Source: Gigantopelta aegis
Lineage: Eukaryota > Mollusca > Gastropoda > Neomphalida > Peltospiridae
Reading direction: 5' to 3'
Assembly: GCF_016097555.1 (NCBI RefSeq)
Contig: NC_054702.1
Coordinates: forward strand, 64,215,682-64,279,681
Length of the DNA stretch: 64,000 bases
Within the stretch, counting starts at the first letter, position 1, and each line of letters opens with the position of its first letter. Under the pieces are notes generated by a model that worked only from the letters and a program-made list of their open reading frames with translations, was not told the origin of the DNA and made no database searches. Below, in pieces: positions 11,290 to 23,700 of the stretch. The translations under genes and the position numbers were made by a program.

Positions 11290-11812
11290 ACCAACTTAGG
11301 AAAATGGACGAATTTTCGAATGGCTAAACATTTGCATCAAATTCGGATTTTTCAGAGTTCTGTACAAAAATGAAATGCCCCACCCAACGTTTGGCAAAAG
11401 CAAAATTAAAATCTGATGATGGATGAACAACAAGCATTTTGTGGTTATTTTTTTTTAGTCAACCACACATGTGATGCCTGCATGCTACCTAAAATACCTC
11501 TACCCAAATCTGGAGTAGGAGGTTAATGTTTGACGGTTGTCATTTAAAAACTCGCAAGAATAATGTTTTAAGTGAGCTCCATCGTCTAGTGGATAAGCTG
11601 CTGGACAATCAAGCTGACAACAGTGGTTCATATCATGTGTGGTTGAATAAAAAACCCCCACAAAATGCTTATTGTTCATCCATCATCAAATTTTATTTTG
11701 CTTTTGCCAAACGTTGGGTGGGACATTTCATTTTTGTACAGAACTGAAAAATCAGAATTTGACGCAAATGTTTAGCCATGTGAAAATTCTTCCATTTTCC
11801 TAAGTTGGTTTA
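11290..11812. mobile_element. Long foldback (hairpin) element
   Basis: Two nearly perfect inverted arms of about 180 bp (11290-11474 and 11633-11812) beginning ACCAACTTAGGAAAATGGA, with AATGAAATGCCCCACCCAAC inside, around a loop of about 158 bp. The loop contains TCGTCTAGTGGATAAGC, a weak A-box look-alike. It is a foldback/MITE class element; family unknown. Confidence 0.75.
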
Positions 11813-12103
11813 AGCACATAGCTTTCTAAGATACGAGAATGTAGTGGTCACATTAATTCCTATGGCAATGCAGGATTTTTTTTGGGACGGGGTACAAGTT
11901 GAAAACTGGGAACCTACAGTATTCTTAGATACATTAACAAATATGATCTAGGTCAGTTGTCCCAAGAAACACATAACTGACCAAGATATTACATCCCACA
12001 ACCCAACTGAAAAACACAAAACAAAACAACACACATTTTATTACATATATTTGTTTAACACTGAAATATTTTGGGCATTGTGGGAGGCATTTGCAACCAC
12101 CAG

Positions 12104-12396
12104 GGGCAGGATGTAGGATGCACGGTCGGTCTGGGATCGATCCCCGTCGGTGGGCTCATTGGGTTATTTCTCGTTCCAGCTAGTGCACCATGACTGGTAT
12201 ATCAAAGGCCGTGGTATGTACACTACCCTGTTTGTGGGATGGTGCATATAAAAGATCCCTTGCTGCTAATCGAAAAGAGTAGCCCATGAAGTGGCAACAG
12301 CGGGTTTCCTCTCAATATCTATGTGGTCCTTAACCATATGTCTGACGCCATATTTAAATGTGTTGAGTGCGTTGTTAAATAAAACATTTCTTTTTG
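12104..12396 (+). repeat. tRNA-derived SINE, A head with type-2 tail
   Basis: Flanked by an exact 14-bp target duplication TTTGCAACCACCAG (12090-12103 and 12397-12410), which sets the ends. B-box region GGGATCGATCCCC, shared core, tail GTTAAATAAAACATTTC. The A-box part of the head is deleted. The target is an older repeat that resembles 10930-10975. Confidence 0.92.
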
Positions 12397-12798
12397 TTTG
12401 CAACCACCAGCTGGATTCACACCTGCAGTGCTTCCACTTCCATGGCTGCTGTGCAGAATAACTAGATATAGCAAATATTTCAGTAAATGTAAATTCAATT
12501 AAGGATATTTATGCACTTTATTTACTGCATACTTTATAAAAACTAATTTTACATTTTATTTCCATGTGCATGTGCAGGAATATTTTCCTGTATTGAGTGA
12601 AGTTTATGGGGGATCGAAACATGCTCCCCTGGGAAATGTATTAAAAAAGAAGAAAATTTGTTTGAGTGTGTGGGGTTTTACCACCAGAAACATACCCCTG
12701 CACAAACCCCTGATTTCCCAGTACTGGTGTCATTACTCCAGGAAGATTAAAACAAGCCTTGTGTGTGCAGAATCACATGACATCATCATAGTTCTCAC

Positions 12799-13010
12799 TT
12801 GATGCGCGCTTGGTCTGGGATCAATCCCTGTCGTTGGGCCCATTGGGCTATTTCTCGTTCCAACCAGTGCTACTAATCGAAAAAGAGTAGTCCATGAAGT
12901 GGCGACAGCGGGTTTTCTCTCTCAATATCTGTGTGGTCATTAACCATACGTCTGACATCATATAACCGTCAATAAAATGTGTTGAGTGCGTTGTTAAATA
13001 AAACATTTCC
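12799..13010 (+). repeat. tRNA-derived SINE, A head with type-2 tail, internal deletion
   Basis: B-box region GGGATCAATCCC, GGGCTATTTCTCGTTCC, then a jump to CTAATCGAAAAAGAGTAGTC and tail GTTAAATAAAACATTTCC. The central GTGGTATGTGCTATCC core is missing. Confidence 0.85.
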
Positions 13011-13175
13011 TTCCTTCCTTCATCACAGTTATATCAATACACATAATTGAGAAAAGTCAACAGTGTAAATTATAATATATAATTTATTGACATATATTCA
13101 GACATTACAAGGGTGATGGGTTATGTACACGTGTGTGTATGTATGTATGTATGTGTTGATGTATGAATACCTATA

Positions 13176-13362
13176 TATTGTATGTATGTCGAGGTTGACT
13201 GTTACATACATAGATATCAACGCACTGGCGCAGGGGATAATTAAATCCTTTCTGGCCTCTCAAATTGTCCCGTGCCGTTGCTGGGACTCGAACCTATTGT
13301 ACCAAATCACCCACAACTTTGCAGACTTGCCATGATACCTTTTGAGCTATTGAAGCATCCAT
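13176..13362 (-). repeat. tRNA-derived SINE, family C
   Basis: Reverse copy of the 9471-9655 element: tail in (TATG)n, GGATAATTAAATCCTTTCTG, and the B box seen as GGGACTCGAACC on plus. The surrounding (TGTA)n tracts (about 13123-13160 and 13485-13535) again sit at the SINE tail side. Confidence 0.75.
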
Positions 13363-13561
13363 ACAAAGGATGCTGTTTAACTCAACCACATGCATGGGGC
13401 CTACAATCCATGTGGTCGACCCAGCTTTCGTGCATGGTATAATTTATTGACATATATCCAGACATTACAACAGTGATGGGTTACATGTATGCATGTATGT
13501 ATATATGTATGTATGCATGCATGTATGTATGTATATATCCTTCATCATTTAATATTTGTAT

Positions 13562-14083
13562 CAATCTAATTAAAATTAGCTCCACTGGTTAATTACTATT
13601 ACCTGTGGATCTAATTGGAGCTCATGTCCAGTTGACCTTTCATTCGACCAATCGAAACCTTACTTGCAAAATCATGCCAGTGATTTTAAAATAATTTGAA
13701 AACATTCAGGATTATACCAAGGGTATACATATTGATTTGGGTGAATTACGAAGTATGCCAGAAACTAATTTCAATATAAAATTTTATATAAAATTCATTT
13801 CAAGACGAAAAAAAAACCAAAAACCAAAAACAATCCAGAGTTTATTACTGGACTTTTCCCCCTATTTTTTAATGTTGAAATAGACCTGCAAGTTCGCCTA
13901 TTGCATAAATAGTCTCACCCGATATTTTTAGAATTTGTATGCTCCCGAATAACACTATAAAAGGCGAAGTGTAATTAGTCGATATTTAAATTATTTATAG
14001 ATGAAATGTCACCTGGACATGGGAGTCCACGAAATGCTGTTAGATCTACTGATAGATCAATAGAGCTAATTTTAATCAGATTG
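13562..14083. mobile_element. MITE, TIR CAATCTAATTAAAATTAGCTC
   Basis: A 522-bp element with inverted ends CAATCT-ATTAAAATTAGCTC and GAGCTAATTTTAAT-AGATTG. A close full-length copy lies at 49429-49993 inside the ZNF839 intron. Both carry CTATAAAAGGCGAAGTGTAA, a TATA-box-like site near the right end. No coding capacity. Confidence 0.8.
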
Positions 14084-14535
14084 TATATACAATCAATGTC
14101 ATATATTTTGTGACAAAATGTCTGCAAAAGGTCGACGGTCGTAGCAGTTGGACTGCCAAGGCATGGACATTTTGTACAATGCTCAATGCAATCTAATGTT
14201 TCACTTAGCGTCATGTGATTCCATTCATGAACTATTAATCATTCTAGCACCACGAACAGATGTATGCAACTTCAGCCATTACAGCATTTTTCATCCAGAA
14301 CCGTTAAAATATATTCTTCCTCATCCTAGTCCCCGGATCTGTACCCCAATGACTATTTCTGAGACTGACAATCTTCATTGTAACACATAATGCAGCTACC
14401 GTAAGCCACAGAAATTATAATATGTTTTTTCAAGGACTTGTTCAAGAGTGGGCTGTCAGGAAAAATTGTTAATATCAATGCTCGGAATACTCATTTATAA
14501 GTTCTGATGACTGAATGTAGTGAAAAAAACACAAC

Positions 14536-14541
14536 TTTATT
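14536..14541 (-). terminator. Likely SARS2 poly(A) signal AATAAA
   Basis: TTTATT on plus, i.e. AATAAA on minus, about 205 bp past the SARS2 stop codon at 14745. First clear hexamer downstream of the gene. Confidence 0.45.
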
Positions 14542-14744
14542 GAATATTTTAATTAATATCCAAAATTAAGAGTTCTTTGAGACTACCTTTAATATGCTGC
14601 AAATATTAACACAAATGATGTAATAGAACTATTTTTTCCTGATGAGTATAACAGTGAACCGAAAGGCTTGGTTAAGCTGATCTTCCAAGATCAGTGCAAA
14701 TGTTTTGTGAAATGTAGAAAACAGAGAAAAAGCACACCAGAAAT

Positions 14745-17700
14745 TCATTTTTTTGTTTTTAATTTTTTGCTCTTGATAAATTTCATCGTATGTGGATGTT
14801 CTGGTCGTCGTAGCACTGAGCAGTTCATATATGGATGTAATGCTTCTGGAATGAGGATGGTGCCATCCTGCAAACAGATAAATACAGATATAAACAAAAT
14901 TAAATATTAACTTATCTAAGTTAACTGAAATCCACTAAACTAACATTCTGTGATATAAAGCTCAGACAAACCCATTGGCAGATATTAATACATTTGTTGT
15001 TTACGGAAATCCTGGGTATTTGTTTTCCATTCTGTACTCCATTAGGAGGTGCGACTGAAAGAAGAAGACTCATAAATCTAGGCATAAGATGGTAGGAAAG
15101 AAAATGAATGTTTTAATGATACTTTGTCACATTTTTAATCTATGGCTAGTTGGTGTCTAAAATGATTATTATGACATTTCCTAGCTAATAAGAGAAGAAA
15201 GCCACTCCTGTCACTCCAACTGAACAGGAACATTCACTTTCCAACAAACAGGACAGCCCATATGACGACCTTTAATACAAATCTCAGGACCGTACCCTGA
15301 TCAAAATCCTGGGGTGGGGTGGTGGTTGGGGGGGGATGCGCACTACTTTTTATAAACAAATGAAACACTATAAAAATTAAACACTGAGATGTGTATGCTA
15401 TTTTCTGGAGTAAAAAAACAAAACAAAAAAGTGAGATTCTCCCTCCCACCCACCCCACCCCGGAGGGTACAGCCCTGAATCTAGTTAGAAGGAAAACCCC
15501 CAATAAGTTCACCAAGCCAATAACAAGCATTCTTAGGGTGCTGCTAAACCAATACATGTCCCCTACCGGGCCCAACACATTTTTGTATCTACTAAGTTCA
15601 AAAGCCATAAATCTGTGAAAATTGTTTTTGAGGAAATCGCCAAGAAAGTCCGACTTGATCTGTAACTCTGTCTAAACTCTACATGTTAAAGATAAATGTA
15701 TATCTCATGTCAGGTCATGTAATATTCTCTATATCCCTTTATCATTGATGTTAATATGAGGTAATACAATGTTTTCACCTGCTGTTGGTTATTTTCAAGA
15801 ATTGCCATTATCATCCTTGGCACTGCACAAGCTGTACCATTCACCTGTTGTAAAAAAAAAACAATAGTTTTTTGGGTGTTTTTTTTTACATTTTTATTAA
15901 AATTATACAGATAAATTGTTTTGGGAAACATGTTTGTTAGAGGTATCAAATGTAGACTGCAGTAACCTAATTTGATGATAGATCACTCAACAACATACAG
16001 TCGTGTAAACATGGCATCATAAATACATAACCGGCCTCGGTGGCATCGTGGTTAAGCCATCGGACTACAGGCTGGTAGGTACAAGGTTCGCAGCCTGGTA
16101 CCGGCTCCAACCCAGAGCGAGTTCTTAAGGGAACACTGGGTAGGTAGGTGTAAGGCCACTACACCCTCTTCTTTCTCAGTAACCACTAACAACTAACATC
16201 TAACCCACTTTCCTGGACAGACAACCCAAATAGCCGAGATGTGTGCCCAGGACAGCGTGCTTGAACCTTAATTGGATATAAGCATGAAAATAAATTGAAA
16301 TGAATGAATAAATACATACATTGATCAACAAAGGTGCATATACCTTTCTAGGGAGATATAGAGATCACCTGATCCTGACAAAGGGCCATTTAACATAATT
16401 ATATACTTAACAGTTTTAAGACAAAATCTGAAATGTTTGTTAAAAAAATTAGTTGCCACATTGGGATAACAGGGCTAGCTCTGGGTCAGCAGAAAATTTC
16501 GCCAAATTATCTATTAAACTTAAAAACTTGCAAAAACCCAGTTATTTTGTATCAAAATATCAATTATTACATAAAATTATTTCGCCACATTATCTGTTAA
16601 ACTTAAAAACTTGCAAAACCCAGTTATTTTGTGTCAAAATATCAATTATTACATAAAATTATTTCGCCAAATTATCTCTTAAACTTAAAAACGTGCAAAA
16701 ACCCAGTTATTTTGTGTCAAAATATCAATTATTACATAAAATTATTTCGCCAAATTAAAATACAATTCGCCAATTGTTTCTGAAATTTGCAATTGGCGAA
16801 TTTGGCGAGTGCCAGAGTTAACCCTGGATATCCAACCCTGTCCTCTATTTTGACCCATCCTTGAACATTATAGACACCAGATATGCTTACTGTATGAACA
16901 TGTGTGGAGTCTGTTACATTCCTTCCATGTTTTATATGGAGTCTTCGACTCTGGAAATCAGTACAGTTGGAGCAACTGGAAATCTAGCAACACACAAAAC
17001 CCAAGATTCAATGATAAAAACTGTCACATAATAATAAAAAAAAGAAAGAAGAAATTTAGGCTGCACATTTACAAAATAGTTCTGTACAAATAATAAAATT
17101 CATATGGTACAATTATGAAATATTTGATATCCAATAGCCGATTAATAAACTAGTGTCCTCTAGCGGTGACCTTGAACAAAACAAACTTTTAACTTTCAGC
17201 AGGTGTTATTTACTAGTTCTACAACTCATTACAAAATACAGTGTTAATGCAGTAAACAGTTTTGTACATATTTAATGAAACTGGTATTATATTTAGTTGT
17301 TTAAAGATTTTGCCATTCATGTTTCAGAACAAGTTCATTTTAAGCTCTATCTTATGTGTAACAGTAATTTTCAGAACAAATCCCCGGTATTTTAATTTTT
17401 GCAACTGAAGAAATTACCTCTCCCCAGAATTCTTTTGCTGGCATCCAAGCTTCAATATCAAACTTTTTATATGCAGGGGCACCCAGTTCTTCTGTAGGCA
17501 TATCCAGTATTCTGAAATCCAGGAAAATTACATGATGTTTGCTGTATTGACAAAAATATATGGTTATAATGCCTTTTGTGTATTATATTGTCAATTCATA
17601 ATTCAGGGGTGGAAATTTGTGAAATGTAAAAAAGAGGAAATCTAGTGGGGTCCCGTAAATTCTTGAAATCCTAGGTTAAAATCTGTTCTATCCGACACAT

Positions 17701-20700
17701 TTTGGAGGAAAGGATGACTAAAATGCGAGGAAACGCAATGTTCCATGAGAGGAAAACAGCTGATCCGAGGAGAATTCCCACACCTGATAATTGTGAAATC
17801 CAATACTGGGGATACAACTGGTGACCAGTGTGTCAAACTAATCCTTGCACATGAAGTTAATTAAAATGGTCACCAATTTTGTCACTAAAACTACAGCCAC
17901 TATCTCTAGAAAGCCTAAACTAGTAACAGTGTTAATTAATCTAGAAATATTTTCATAGTAATATAATTATATTTGTGAAAACTACAACACAATTTCATGT
18001 AAAGTAATGAAACCCATGAGAATGTTGCCACTCCTGCACCATGATGAGGAAAGCAAACATTTCTGACAGATGTCTGAAACCAACCTGAAGTGTAAACCCA
18101 GTTTTGTGAAAAGCTCCTTCTCAATGGAAAGTAGTTCTTTTAGCATCTCACCACTCTGCAAGCTGTTAGTTACTGCAAACATTTCCACCTGAAACAGAAA
18201 TAAGAAGACATTTTATCCTAGGGTATTATAAGTTTATCATTAAATACCTTTACTATTTCTTCTAATTTTAATATTGTCTAGTGCAACCTTGGTGTAATAA
18301 TTACAAAAGAAGAAATTCACATTATACTTTGTGCTATAACTTACCCACGACATCCATGTCATAAACCCATGTGATAATTTAGTATATTAACCCAGTTAAT
18401 AATGGTACACTAATCTGCACGGTCTCTAGTTGCTATGAATGGGTCATTTGTTTATAAACCAACAAGACCTGTATACATGAGTGTAACGTTTTCATAAGAT
18501 TTAGTTGAAATGCATGACGTCAAACTAATTTGTGCTAATCGTGATGACGTCATATTACTGATGGAGGTAACTTTAGTACTGTAATTTACTTTCTTACACA
18601 CCCGTCGGTGAAAACACCATGCGTTATTTTTGGTTACACATGGTTGTTAACACATGTACGTGTGTTAACAATTTCAAGACATACAACTGGCTGCTCCTAG
18701 GTGATAACCAGGTCACCAACCAATGAAAAACTACATGATGGAAATAGTTTAGACTGTGACGTATAGTTAACCTGACATTCATATGTCTGTGACACCTAAA
18801 TCAGCTATAAGTGCAATGGCAATTTATCTCACAACTCGTTTTTTAAAAATGTATCAAACTCGCTTTCACTCGTTAGAAACATTTTAAAACAACTTGTGAA
18901 ATAAATGGTATCTAACGGCCACTCATGTATTATTCTCTATAAATATTGAATGAAAATGTTATTTTAGAAGTGTTATAGGATAGACAGAATTCGCTACTCG
19001 TGTTTTTAATATGTAAAATATTAACCTTGTCTAGTTAATCGATATTTGTCTTGGCAGAGCCTCAACAAATACTGATTAACGTAGACTCGGTTGATATTTT
19101 CCATATTAGAAAACACTTGTGACGAATCCTTTATGAACCGCTTCAAAAACCCAATACTCACTAAATCACCAAATTTATATTTTATTCAACAAGCATTTTT
19201 ATAGTACAGCTAAAGCAATACCAAGCCCAACAAATTTTCATATCTCTTAAATTCAAGAACCATAACTCAGTAAAAAAAAGGAGGTAAAACGCCCTATAAT
19301 TCTAACCATGATTTGTAACAGCACATAATAAAGCTATATAAAACATTTCAGCCCAATATCTTGAGGCATTGCAATGAAAAAAGTCAAGAAAACAAATTGT
19401 GCATAACTTTATCAAAAATGGGTAAGTCAAATTTGATCTGTAACTATATCTTTACAATATTTGTGCTTAGTATTGTGAAGCATTGTGAAAACAAAATCCA
19501 GATACTATATGTGGGATAAATGGACAGACACAAACAGACAGAAAAAACAGAAAGAAAGAAAGACAAATGGACAGAAAAACAGAGACAAAACCTATAGTTC
19601 CCCCCCAGTTGGACCGGTAGGGGATTTTTCTGTCTTGGATCTCATATAGCTGGGTTTACCTTTGTAAACTGATGAACTCTGTAGATTCCCTTTTCTTCCT
19701 GTAGTTCCGAGGTTTCTGCTCTATAACAACGGCTAACAGCCGTAAGTCTACAGGTGAAAATACACAGTAATCAAAACAGTAGTCTGTACTCTTTATTCAA
19801 ACTCTGCAATGTTCATTAATCGTTTTGTGAGAAAGCTAGGAGCATTAACAAAATACCAAATGTCATTCCTTAATAAAAATTTCAGTGTTGATTTAAAAAA
19901 AAATGTTTCCTGCATAACAGTACAAAAGTTAAATGTATCCTAACCAATCCGCTGCTAAAATGGTGGGTTAAGGTACAATAAACTAGATTTTAAAACAAAG
20001 ATTTTTCTTATATTTGTGGACAATTTCTGAAGAAAAAAAACCCCCATCTGTAAAGACATTTTGTTTACCTTACTGGCAGCTGTTCGGTCTTCAATAATTC
20101 ATTAACAAAATAACCTGTAAATATAGATAACACCTTATAAATGTAGACAACACATGTAACACACCTGAATAGTAATTTTTAAAAGTGGATGAATAGCAAC
20201 TATACTTGACCAAAAAACATGATGAAAACACTTGATTTTATTTTTAGTGGATCTTAACTTTTAAGAGTTTGATTGCTTAAACACTGTCCCATAAAGACCA
20301 GGGCCCAATTTCACAAAACATCATAAGCCTAGTTTTGCACATAAACGTAAATCTATGACTAAAAAACAATTCTTATTACTATTATAGTACAACAAATATA
20401 GTTTTAAGTCCACACATTTCATTTTCTTTGGTCATTAAAATGCTCCATCTCCCGTAATGATGTAGTTTTCTGTGTGAAATAGATGCCAAACATATGTAAA
20501 CGCATGCCTGGTATAACTGCTAGTCGCAGATGTAAACTTACGATGTTTTGTGAAATTGGCCCCAGATAACTTAAATGCAAAGATGTGTAACTGAAATAAG
20601 GCCACCAATTACTTCACTATTACATATTAGTACCCTGTATTGTAAAGAAAACTGTAATATGTAATATCTGTATTATAATATAGTTGAGTTAAGAAAATGT

Positions 20701-23700
20701 AACTTGTTTATACCTGCAAGAGGCATCTCTGATGTCCCTGCCAAGCACACATCACCATGGTTATCTGGATCCAGTCGATACACTTGAGTTCTCTCCCCTG
20801 TCGTATTGAATCCACACGACTCCTGTAAATAAATGATATCCACATTACGGAGACTGGTTAACTATTAGCATTTTGATTCCATTTGGTCCCTTTATTTTTT
20901 TCTCCATTAAATTCCATTTTTTTTCTTTGTGTACCAGCAGATGACTATTACTGTCCACCTCCACCTTCCAGTCCTTGTCTCTCCAACTACAATAGATGCT
21001 TTTAGTCTAAATATAATAAATAAAAATATTCTATCTAGATTATGTATTTCATTACCATCAATACTCATCCATAATGCTGGAGTAGAGTGTTTTAAAATGA
21101 TTTTATAATTCATATGTAGTCACTTACAATGATTTTAGGATGGATCATATCAGGCACAGAAACCAGCTGAAAGCCCTGGAAAAAATATAGAGAGACTATT
21201 AGAGACATTATTATCTGAGTGAGTATATAAATATCTACAACAAGTGTTTGGATTCTTTTAAAAATAATGTTCTTTAATGATCACAAAATCTTAATGCAAT
21301 CTTAATGCAAGCCTATACTAGAAATATTTTATGTTACAGGAAATTTTACAGCACAGGTAAATGGATAAAAAAAACAACAACTCCAAAACCAAAATAAACT
21401 ATTTTCTAAAACCTGTGGATTTTAAAAGTATTTTGTATCACAACATTCTTTCTTCCTGATCTCCATAATTACTTTTTTATCTTTCGGTCTAACCATCTTG
21501 AACCATAGTGGAAATAATCTTATTAATTTGCTTCCACCATCTTGATTTATCAAATGTGTGTGTTATAAATGTTGGGAGAGGCCTTAATATAGGCATCAGC
21601 CTGTTGGCCAATCCCAAACCACTGTATTTGATTTGCGAAAATAAATATTGTTTAACCAGTAATAAGAAATGATTTACAATCAAACCTGGCCCACCACATA
21701 CGAGAGCTATCAGATGAGCAAAACATTATTAGAGACTTTTTGCTCAGTTGGTTCAAGCTATTGTTGATCATGCTTTAGATTTGGAGTCCGGTTGTGGTGC
21801 TGTCTCTGTCAAGAGTTGGTAGTTTGTATGTGGGCTATTTTGCTGACTTTTAACTTTACCTGGTAGTGAGGAAAATATGTTTGGCATCATGTGGGAAAAA
21901 ATCCCACTGTGACCAATGAAAACACACAATTTAAAAACTGTGTCAGAGTGATGTCATTGTCAGTCGCAAGCAACCTAGTTGAGCACTTAACTGATCATGT
22001 ATAATAAAACTGCTATGAGATAACAGCTGAGAAAAATGTCTCAATTAAAGTTTTGCCCAGCTAATAACTCTCGTGTGGTAATTTTTAAGAAGACATTAGT
22101 ATTCTTAATAATCATCTGACATTGCATGTAACATATATTATACAATAGAGTATTTATGTTATCTGCACTAAGCATCCATTTGTCTTATAGAGGTCACTTT
22201 TTAGTACTTTCTTAGATGACTCCTTAACATAGCGTGGCCCAGTGGTAAAGCGCCCGCTCGATACGTGGTCGATCTGGGATTGAACCCCGTCAGTGGGCCC
22301 ATTGGTCTATTTCTCGTTCCAGCCAGTGCACCACGACTGGTATATCAAAGGCTATGTTATGTACTACCCTGTCTGTGGGATGGTGCATATAAAAGATCGC
22401 TTGCTGCTAATCAAAAAAGTGTAGTCCATGAAGTGGCGACAGCGGGTTTCCTCTCACAATATCTGTATGGTCCTTAACCAAATGTGTTGAGTGCGTCATT
22501 AAATAAAAACATTTCGTTCCTACCTTAACACAGGTTTGACTGAATATATGTTTATGTAAATAAGAATTAAAACATTGTTGATGGTGTTTCAACAAGAATG
22601 AACTGTGAATATTGAACCTTTCTAATGAGATTATCCAAAGTAAATCGGACAAGGGCCTGCTCCATTTTGGCCAAATCACGTTTCAAGTAATACGTCCTGT
22701 GACCTGTTGTCAGTGAAACATTACTGAAATAGAAATCGAAAGAAATCAATATTAACATTCCTATCATTATCCTCACAAAGTTATTGTAACAGTACATACA
22801 AAGATAGATATAAATAAACATTACATTTATGCTGCATACCTATTGAAATTAATTTAATGAAAATACAGTTATTCTACAGTGTGCTCCAGAATCTTTTTTC
22901 TTTAAATATGATTGTTTATCCTCTTAAATCCCTTAAAAGCCAATGTTTACTTCCCTCTATCTGTCTAGGTACCCATTCATTCAATACAATCACAAAAACT
23001 GTATTACCAAATAGATAGAATACACTCAAGGTATATGGTTTTCAAAGCAAACAACTGACTTGACAATAAATTGATGATGTTTGATCAACCCCTTCCCTAA
23101 AAAAAGACCCAAAACAACCCTCAAAATACAGACCCTGACTGAAAGTTGTATAAAAAAAGTAAAGTTTATTTTATTTAACGACGCCACTAGAGCACATTGA
23201 TTTTTTATCTTATCATTGGCTATTGAACGTCAAACATATGGTCATTCTGACACTGTTTTTAGAGGAAACCCGCTGTCACCACATAGGCTACTCTTTTACG
23301 ACAGGCAGCAAGGGATCTTTTATTTGCACTTCCCACAGGCAGGATAGCACAAACCATGGCCTTTGTTGAACCAGTTATGGATCACTGGTCGGTGCAAGTG
23401 GTTTACACCTACCCATTGAGCCTTGCGGAGCACTCACTCAGGGTTTGAAGTCGGTATCTGGATTAAAAATCCCATGCCTCGACTGGGATCTAAACCCAGT
23501 ATCTACCAGTCTGTAGACTGATGGCCTAACCACGACGCCACCGAGGCCGGTTTGTATAATAAAAACTGAAATACAACTTGTTTAGTCTCTTTGTTGAAAC
23601 CTAATAAATTGTCTATGCACATACAAAGAGGAAAAAATATTGGTACAGAAATTATCACAATAGTTCAACTCACTCAGTTCTTAACAGGTCAAGATCTTCT

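Larger units (their letters stand above)
6760..14535. other. Gene-free, repeat-rich intergenic region
   Basis: About 7.8 kb between the KRTCAP3-like promoter and the SARS2 3' end. It holds several SINEs, hairpin and TIR elements and four long microsatellites, listed separately. The remaining sequence is AT-rich with no exon, conserved motif or RNA gene that I can support. Short ORFs here are chance or fall in repeats. Confidence 0.6.
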
